Assembly (NCBI GenBank): GCA_029934195.1
Contig: JAOZMQ010000208.1
Coordinates: forward strand, 1-5,758
Origin: Candidatus Cloacimonadota bacterium
Lineage (GTDB): Bacteria; Cloacimonadota; Cloacimonadia; Cloacimonadales; JAOZMQ01
DNA: 5,758 nucleotides
Direction of reading: 5' to 3'
Shown: piece after piece, positions 1-4,080 of the stretch
Layout: each line of letters opens with the position of its first letter
Numbering within the stretch: the stretch's first letter is position 1
Program-made: the position numbers and the translations under genes
The notes under the pieces: generated by a model
The model's database searches: none
What the model saw: the letters and a program-made list of their open reading frames with translations, nothing else
Told to the model about the DNA's origin: nothing

Positions 1-2
1 GC

Positions 3-32
3 CTTTGCGATCTTCCCTTTGCGACTTTGCGA
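3..32. repeat. Short tandem-like repeat, three copies of CTTTGCGA
   Basis: The octamer CTTTGCGA occurs at 3-10, 17-24 and 25-32. The last two copies abut, and the first is separated from them by a 6-base spacer. The run lies just downstream of the nuclease gene's stop codon, in non-coding DNA cut by the window edge. Similar phrase-like repeats built on TTTGCG are, from memory, common between genes in environmental FCB-group genomes. No function can be assigned. Confidence 0.6.
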
Positions 33-59
33 AAAAATAATTTCTTTTCCGTTCAGATA

Positions 60-1706
60 CTATTTAATAATCATAATTTTTTCAGCAGTTTTTTGTGTTT
101 CAGTTTGCATAATAATGAAATATATACCGCTGGAAATTTTCTGTGAATTATTTGACTTGCCATTCCATTGAATTGAATTATTTTGATTAAATTTTTTCCC
201 GCTAAAAATTCTTTCAACCAATCTTCCTTTTATATCATATGCGTTTATTTCGACAAACCCCGGCTTCTCAATTGAAAAATCTATAGAAATCTCACTTCTA
301 TTATTATTGAAAAAGAATGGATTTGGGAAAACAGTGATCTTGTTCCGTTTAAAATCTTCCACAATATCCGTGTTTCCGGTAAGAGATGTTGATGCAGTCA
401 TTTCATAATTATAACTTCCATCATTTGTTGAAATTGAAAGTTCACCTGAAAAATTATTAATACTATCAGAGCTGAAAACTATGGGAATATATTGAAATGT
501 ACCGGAAGTAATTGATGTTTGATAATCTCCAATAACAAAATGAGGATCATTAACAGAAATATCATTCAATAATAAGTTTGCATTTCCTTGATTACTTATT
601 ACAAAAAATAAAGTGTCCTGTAAATTTACTGCTGAAATTCCAAAATTAAGAGAATTCAAAGGTGAGAAATAGTCAGCGTTTTGAGGTGTAACACTATTTG
701 TACTAATACTATAGATACGATCTAAGAAAGAAGGATAATCAATAAATGGATTTCGATTATTTTGATAATATTCAATATCATTATTTCTATCAATTTCTTT
801 TGTATCTACCATATCGAGAACAGACCATTCTCTCAAAGTTGCTTCTTGAGAATTCAAAAAATTATTAGGGTTTGAATAAACAAGAGAAAAATAGAACATT
901 GATCGGGCACAGTTTCCTTTATGAATATCTCGCGGTTCAAAAACAATTGACCCACTTGAATTGTTTCCTCTTTTGGATCCTCCTTCTTGCCATGTAATAT
1001 TGGAGACAGCATCTCCAAAAGGATAACTTCCTCTAACAGAATTTGCATTACCCTCTGTTGGGTAAAGGTGAAAGAGATCAGATTTTGCAGCTCCTGTTGC
1101 TCCCATACTTTGGGGCCACGTATGTTCAGTATTGAATCCTTGATTTTGTGCTTGTGTTCTATTTTCTGCATTAATAACTAATCCGGTATAAACACATTCG
1201 ATGGTACCGTTTACGTTATCAATGGTATCAAACATTCTGTCTCTTGCAGTATTATAACCAAGATTGGTATGATTTTCAACAAGTGAAGTTAGTTCATTTT
1301 TTAAATTATTATCGTAAAGATTATAAGTTGAAGAATAAAAAGAATTGGAATGATGTACAACGGCAAGTAAATTCACACATTTACTCAAACCGTTTTCTTC
1401 ATCAGTCAAATACATTAATTCATTATATTGAATATTTTGCACGCCAATAAATTGAATATCAATTGTTTCGGAATTACCAGCTTCTAAAAAAATTTCATTA
1501 TTTTGTACAGAAAATTCACTATTTGAAAATGTAATTTGTAAGTTGAGATTGATTGAACTTGTATTTGTAATTGTTAATGGAAATTCATTTGTTTCATTTG
1601 ATAATATGTTTCCGAAATCACAAACAGATTCCGAAAGAATAATGTTTTGTGTCCATAAAAATGAGGTACTAATAATAACCATTAATAGTAAAAGAATTTG
1701 TTTCAT
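60..1706 (-). CDS. Secreted endonuclease I family nuclease with Ig-like domains and C-terminal sorting domain
   Basis: Exported, non-specific metal-dependent nuclease of the EndoI/Vvn (ββα-metal) family, 548 residues. Domains in order: signal peptide (about 1-20, hydrophobic LLLLMVII core); an Ig-like ASPM/SPD-2/Hydin-type domain (about 24-118, with a DFG...ITNTS pattern); the nuclease domain (about 122-333); a second Ig-like domain (about 340-440, with NFG...ISNQGNA); and a FlgD-like/type IX-type sorting domain (about 455-548, with FPNPF, WNGK and SSGIYF). Nuclease motifs are NTEHTWPQS (192-200), where E194 and H195 match the metal-ligand and catalytic pair of Vvn; DLFHLYP (210-216), followed by N222 and R225; FEPRD...KGNCAR (256-268); and NRNPFIDYP (317-325). 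The catalytic set looks intact. The start is supported by AGGAG at 1712-1716 on the minus strand, 5 bases before ATG. The likely role is degrading extracellular DNA or RNA for nutrients or in biofilm. Family assignment is firm. Secretion route (type IX or another FCB route) is inferred from the tail. Confidence 0.92.
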   Translation of the reverse strand: MKQILLLLMVIISTSFLWTQNIILSESVCDFGNILSNETNEFPLTITNTSSINLNLQITFSNSEFSVQNNEIFLEAGNSETIDIQFIGVQNIQYNELMYLTDEENGLSKCVNLLAVVHHSNSFYSSTYNLYDNNLKNELTSLVENHTNLGYNTARDRMFDTIDNVNGTIECVYTGLVINAENRTQAQNQGFNTEHTWPQSMGATGAAKSDLFHLYPTEGNANSVRGSYPFGDAVSNITWQEGGSKRGNNSSGSIVFEPRDIHKGNCARSMFYFSLVYSNPNNFLNSQEATLREWSVLDMVDTKEIDRNNDIEYYQNNRNPFIDYPSFLDRIYSISTNSVTPQNADYFSPLNSLNFGISAVNLQDTLFFVISNQGNANLLLNDISVNDPHFVIGDYQTSITSGTFQYIPIVFSSDSINNFSGELSISTNDGSYNYEMTASTSLTGNTDIVEDFKRNKITVFPNPFFFNNNRSEISIDFSIEKPGFVEINAYDIKGRLVERIFSGKKFNQNNSIQWNGKSNNSQKISSGIYFIIMQTETQKTAEKIMIIK

Positions 1707-1748
1707 AATAACTCCTAATTTGTTTTAACTTATTGACTATCTATCTTT

Positions 1749-1774
1749 CTGATGATCTCAATACAAGACATCAG
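1749..1774 (-). promoter_or_regulatory. Hairpin in the 5' leader of the nuclease gene
   Basis: CTGATG (1749-1754) and CATCAG (1769-1774) are exact inverted repeats. Inside them TCT (1756-1758) pairs with AGA (1766-1768), leaving one bulged base (1755) and a 7-base loop. The 9-pair stem lies about 33 bases upstream of the nuclease Shine-Dalgarno sequence and downstream of its candidate promoter, so it would be in the transcript leader. It could affect mRNA stability or translation, or bind a regulator as DNA. No riboswitch class is recognised. Confidence 0.4.
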
Positions 1775-1811
1775 CTTAATTTTTGCATCTTGAATTTTCA
1801 TTTTTGAATAG

Positions 1812-1837
1812 ATTATAATTAAGGTAAAAATTGTCAA
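1812..1837 (-). promoter_or_regulatory. Candidate promoter for the nuclease gene, short spacer
   Basis: On the minus strand a perfect TTGACA (1837 down to 1832) is followed by a perfect TATAAT (1817 down to 1812). The spacer is only 14 bases, whereas sigma-70-type promoters usually have 16-18. The hexamers are convincing but the spacing is not, so one may be used with another partner. If TATAAT is the -10, transcription would begin near 1805 and give a leader of about 100 bases. Confidence 0.35.
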
Positions 1838-1901
1838 ATATCTTTTGTTCTATCTATTATTTAGAGCTCACCTAATCAGCTGTTTTCACAATTTCAAATC
1901 G

Positions 1902-1912
1902 CGAATAATTCG
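1902..1912. promoter_or_regulatory. Palindrome CGAATAATTCG, possible operator
   Basis: An 11-bp palindrome (CGAAT, central A, ATTCG) lies between the two divergent candidate promoters. An overlapping inverted pair AATCG (1897-1901) and CGATT (1911-1915) surrounds it with a centre one base away. A regulator of either divergent gene could bind here, but such a short palindrome in AT-rich DNA may be chance. Confidence 0.2.
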
Positions 1913-1952
1913 ATTAGATTTACTGGGAATTTGAATATAATAAAACACATTC

Positions 1953-1970
1953 TTTCACAATCTTTTCACA
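1953..1970 (+). promoter_or_regulatory. TTTCACA direct repeats next to the dacB promoter
   Basis: TTTCACA occurs at 1953-1959 and 1964-1970, 11 bp apart, which is about one helical turn. The second copy ends one base before the candidate -35 element of dacB. A third copy is at 1884-1890. Two in-phase direct repeats touching a -35 element are the usual geometry of an activator site; which protein would bind is unknown. Confidence 0.3.
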
Positions 1971-1971
1971 T

Positions 1972-2000
1972 TTGATCTTTTAATACTGGTAGCATATAAT
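1972..2000 (+). promoter_or_regulatory. Candidate sigma-70-type promoter for dacB
   Basis: TTGATC (1972-1977, four of six consensus bases) is followed after exactly 17 bases by a perfect TATAAT (1995-2000). Transcription would start near 2007, giving a leader of roughly 44 bases before the dacB ATG. Another TATAAT at 1936-1941 lacks a convincing -35 element. Confidence 0.45.
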
Positions 2001-2050
2001 TAGAATCTAAAATTTATTGACAATTCTTTTACTATTTTGAGTTTCGAGTA

Positions 2051-3547
2051 ATGAAAAAAAATATTAATGTACTTTTTTTACTTTTCATTTTAATCGGGTG
2101 TGTTCGGGAAAAAATCGAATATGTTTTTCCTTCGGAAAGAATTTCTTTGCAGAAAATCAATACAGATAGACTTTTACAAATAATTGAAGATCCTCTTACA
2201 ACAGCTCATTGGGGAATCTCTGTTTATGATGCAGAGCAAGGAAGACCACTGTATCTTCATAATCAAAATAAATTATTTACTCCAGCTTCTAATGAAAAAA
2301 TTATAACTGCTGCTTCTGCTATTAATTTTTTAGGCAAAGATTTTCAATTTGAAACTACATTTTGTAAAACAGGTGAAATTAGAGATTCTATTCTTATTGG
2401 AGATATTGTAATTAGCGGTAATGGAGATCCAACTATTAACAAAAAACGCGGAGTTGGTTCTTATAAGATTTTTTCTATATGGGCTGATTCTTTAAAAAAG
2501 TACAAAATAAAAAAAATTGATGGAAATATTGTTTTAGATGTACGTAATTTTTCAGACTATTATTGGGGAAACGGTTGGTGTTGGGATGATTTGATGTGGG
2601 GTTATTCTTCTGAATACGCACCTTTGCAATGTGAAGAAAATGCAATGAGATTATGGATTACTCCATCTAAATCTATTGGAAAGTCAGTTAACATTTCAGC
2701 AAAAAAAAACTTTTTTAATTATAATATCATAAATAAGGGAACTACAGTAGATTCAATCAAAAATAGAATTCTCATAAATCGTGGGATTACTGATAACAAC
2801 TTTTACATTACCGGTGAAATGAAAAAAGGTTCTAAAACTATTGGGAAAACAATTGCTTTAAAATCGCCAGTTGAACAATTTAGAGAAGTTTTTAGAGAAG
2901 TCATATCTCAAAAAAATATTGAAATTGCGGGTAAAATTATTATTCTGAGAAATGATGAGATTTATAACAATCAAGTGTCGGATACTTTATTTGTTTGGCG
3001 ATCTGCTCCTCTCACAGATTTTCTTCCTGCTATTCTTGCACACAGCGATAATCTTTATTCTGAATCATTATTAATGGCTCTTTCTTTGGAGAATGCAAAT
3101 CCAGCTAAAATGAAAGATGGTATTGCTCTTCTAAATTCCTTTGCAAAAATCAATAGTTTTAAAAGAAATTCCTATAATTTTTCGGACGGATCAGGATTAT
3201 CTCGTTATAATAAAATTACACCAGAAAATTTAACTAAAATATTGTATTCGATGCAAAAATATTCATTTTGGAAAAGCTCTTTTGCTAAAAATGGTTCAAA
3301 AGGTACATTGAAAAGACGCTTTAAAAACATTTCAGCAAACATGTATGCCAAAACAGGAAGCATGTATGGAATTGATTGTCTCAGCGGCTATTTAGAATTA
3401 TCTTGTGGTAGAGAATTAATTTTTTCAATTATGGTGAATAACTTTACTGACAGATGGAGGATTCGACAAAAAATGCGTAAAATCATTGAGACTCTTATCA
3501 TTAATTATGATGGAAATTATCAAATTAGACAACAAGCAGTCAAATAA
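2051..3547 (+). CDS. dacB: D-alanyl-D-alanine carboxypeptidase/endopeptidase (PBP4, peptidase S13), lipoprotein
   Basis: Class C penicillin-binding protein that removes the terminal D-Ala of peptidoglycan stem peptides and/or cleaves D-Ala-DAP cross-links, acting outside the cytoplasmic membrane. It has 498 residues, a normal length for the family. The N-terminus is a lipoprotein signal: MKKN, a hydrophobic run, then LIGC with the lipidated cysteine at 17, so it is probably membrane-anchored. The three active-site motifs are intact: SxxK as S80-N-E-K83, SxN as S332-D-N334 and KTG at 434-436. Other family blocks are SGNGDPTIN (122-130), SPVEQF (272-277), SDNLYSE (332-338) and DGSGLSRYNKITP (379-391). 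The start is fixed by the signal peptide, because the sequence before ATG has no clear Shine-Dalgarno site. It is divergent from the nuclease gene and followed by a 533-bp non-coding gap, so it is probably transcribed alone. Confidence 0.94.
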   Translation: MKKNINVLFLLFILIGCVREKIEYVFPSERISLQKINTDRLLQIIEDPLTTAHWGISVYDAEQGRPLYLHNQNKLFTPASNEKIITAASAINFLGKDFQFETTFCKTGEIRDSILIGDIVISGNGDPTINKKRGVGSYKIFSIWADSLKKYKIKKIDGNIVLDVRNFSDYYWGNGWCWDDLMWGYSSEYAPLQCEENAMRLWITPSKSIGKSVNISAKKNFFNYNIINKGTTVDSIKNRILINRGITDNNFYITGEMKKGSKTIGKTIALKSPVEQFREVFREVISQKNIEIAGKIIILRNDEIYNNQVSDTLFVWRSAPLTDFLPAILAHSDNLYSESLLMALSLENANPAKMKDGIALLNSFAKINSFKRNSYNFSDGSGLSRYNKITPENLTKILYSMQKYSFWKSSFAKNGSKGTLKRRFKNISANMYAKTGSMYGIDCLSGYLELSCGRELIFSIMVNNFTDRWRIRQKMRKIIETLIINYDGNYQIRQQAVK

Positions 3548-3615
3548 TCAATCTTGAAGTTTTGTAAGAAGTGTCTTTTTACGACAGCTCCTTTTAACTT
3601 ATAATTAAAATATAG

Positions 3616-3648
3616 AAAATCTGCGAATCTTTTAATCCGTAGGATTTT
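3616..3648. repeat. Octamer repeat AATCnnnn inside an imperfect hairpin
   Basis: Three abutting 8-base units all begin with AATC: AATCTGCG (3618-3625), AATCTTTT (3626-3633) and AATCCGTA (3634-3641). The same stretch can fold: AAAATC (3616-3621) pairs with GATTTT (3643-3648), and TGCG pairs with CGTA (one wobble) after a bulged G. It sits about 70 bases after the dacB stop. It may help end dacB transcription or may be only a dispersed repeat. Confidence 0.4.
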
Positions 3649-3664
3649 AAATGTTTTAGTGATA

Positions 3665-3704
3665 GGTTTTAGTCTATATAGTCTCAGACCGAAAAGGATT
3701 TTTT
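3665..3704 (+). terminator. Imperfect hairpin followed by a T-run, possible dacB terminator
   Basis: Positions 3665-3676 pair with 3679-3690: ten of twelve positions pair, one as a G-T wobble, with two mismatches and an ATAT tip. A run of six T (3699-3704) follows, but 8 bases after the stem rather than directly, which weakens the case for intrinsic termination. It lies about 120 bases after the dacB stop codon. No better terminator is visible closer to the gene. Confidence 0.3.
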
Positions 3705-3707
3705 AAG

Positions 3708-3733
3708 CATGAAGAACAGAAGTTCATGAAGAA
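3708..3733. repeat. Direct repeat CATGAAGAA, two copies
   Basis: CATGAAGAA occurs at 3708-3716 and 3725-3733, 17 bp apart, in non-coding DNA. It resembles in style the CTTTGCGA and AATCnnnn repeats elsewhere in the window. An ATG within the first copy opens only a six-codon frame, so it is not a gene start. Confidence 0.45.
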
Positions 3734-3762
3734 AGATTAATTGGGAAATTATTTATTTTTCA

Positions 3763-3842
3763 GCTTCATAGAAGCGATATCTTTGTAGTCCAATGCGTTA
3801 GCATTGGGTAAATATAAAAAGAGAACTAAGCTACAGAGTAGC
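3763..3842. repeat. Three-hairpin intergenic element
   Basis: Three short perfect hairpins occur within 80 bases. The first is GCTTC-ATA-GAAGC (3763-3775). The second is CCAATGC-GTTA-GCATTGG (3790-3807), which two outer G-T wobbles extend. The third is GCTAC-AGA-GTAGC (3830-3842). The first and third share the plan GCTnC-NNN-GnAGC followed by GA, and differ by a paired swap (T-A to A-T) that keeps the stem. That pattern suggests related structures kept as DNA or RNA hairpins. From memory, hairpins like the CCAATGC one recur between genes in Bacteroidota-type genomes, so this is probably a dispersed repeat or small transposable element; a structured RNA is the alternative. There is no open reading frame of note. 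Confidence 0.55.
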
Positions 3843-4070
3843 GACAAAAAAAAGAAAACTTAGAAAAAGTTGGTTTTTGTTCAAGTACTAATTATACAAA
3901 ATACAGCAAAAAAAACACAATCAACAAAGAGTTCTCAGTGTTCCGTAAAACGGATGTAAAAAAGTAATATTGCTGAATAATAAAAAAAATGATGTTACAG
4001 AAATACAAGCAATTTTATAAGATTACATAAATATTATCAGAGATTTAGTTTTAATAACATGTATTCTATT
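3843..4070. other. Non-coding A-rich region upstream of the ATPase gene
   Basis: No convincing gene lies on either strand. The stretch is A-rich with several long A-runs and contains one small hairpin, TCCGT-AAA-ACGGA (3942-3954). AGTTCTC (3930-3936) is the exact inverse of GAGAACT at 3821-3827. The longest ATG-started frame I noticed (3992-4030, 12 codons) lacks a ribosome binding site. The promoter of the ATPase gene should be here, but no hexamer pair with good spacing stands out. Confidence 0.5.
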
Positions 4071-4076
4071 AGGAGG
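4071..4076 (+). promoter_or_regulatory. Shine-Dalgarno AGGAGG that fixes a GTG start
   Basis: A perfect AGGAGG stands 4 bases before GTG at 4081. An in-frame TAA (4078-4080) directly precedes that GTG, so translation cannot start further upstream in this frame. No in-frame ATG appears for more than 400 bases downstream. The start is therefore well determined despite the non-ATG codon. Confidence 0.85.
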
Positions 4077-4080
4077 ATAA

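Noticed and set aside
854..1450. Short frames on both strands within the nuclease gene (854-1171 minus; 987-1181 and 1244-1450 plus)
   Set aside because: They lie inside the clearly coding nuclease frame, have no recognisable motifs, and are shadows of it.
1543..1728. A 61-codon plus-strand frame opposite the nuclease signal peptide
   Set aside because: It is antisense to the conserved start of the nuclease gene, has no family features, and ends in the leader region.
1936..1941. A second TATAAT upstream of dacB
   Set aside because: No acceptable -35 element lies 16-18 bases before it, whereas TATAAT at 1995-2000 has TTGATC at exactly 17.
3548..4080. CRISPR array or tRNA in the repeat-rich gap
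   Set aside because: The hairpins are of different sequence and uneven spacing, with no repeat-spacer pattern. No cloverleaf with a TTC arm and acceptor pairing could be drawn.
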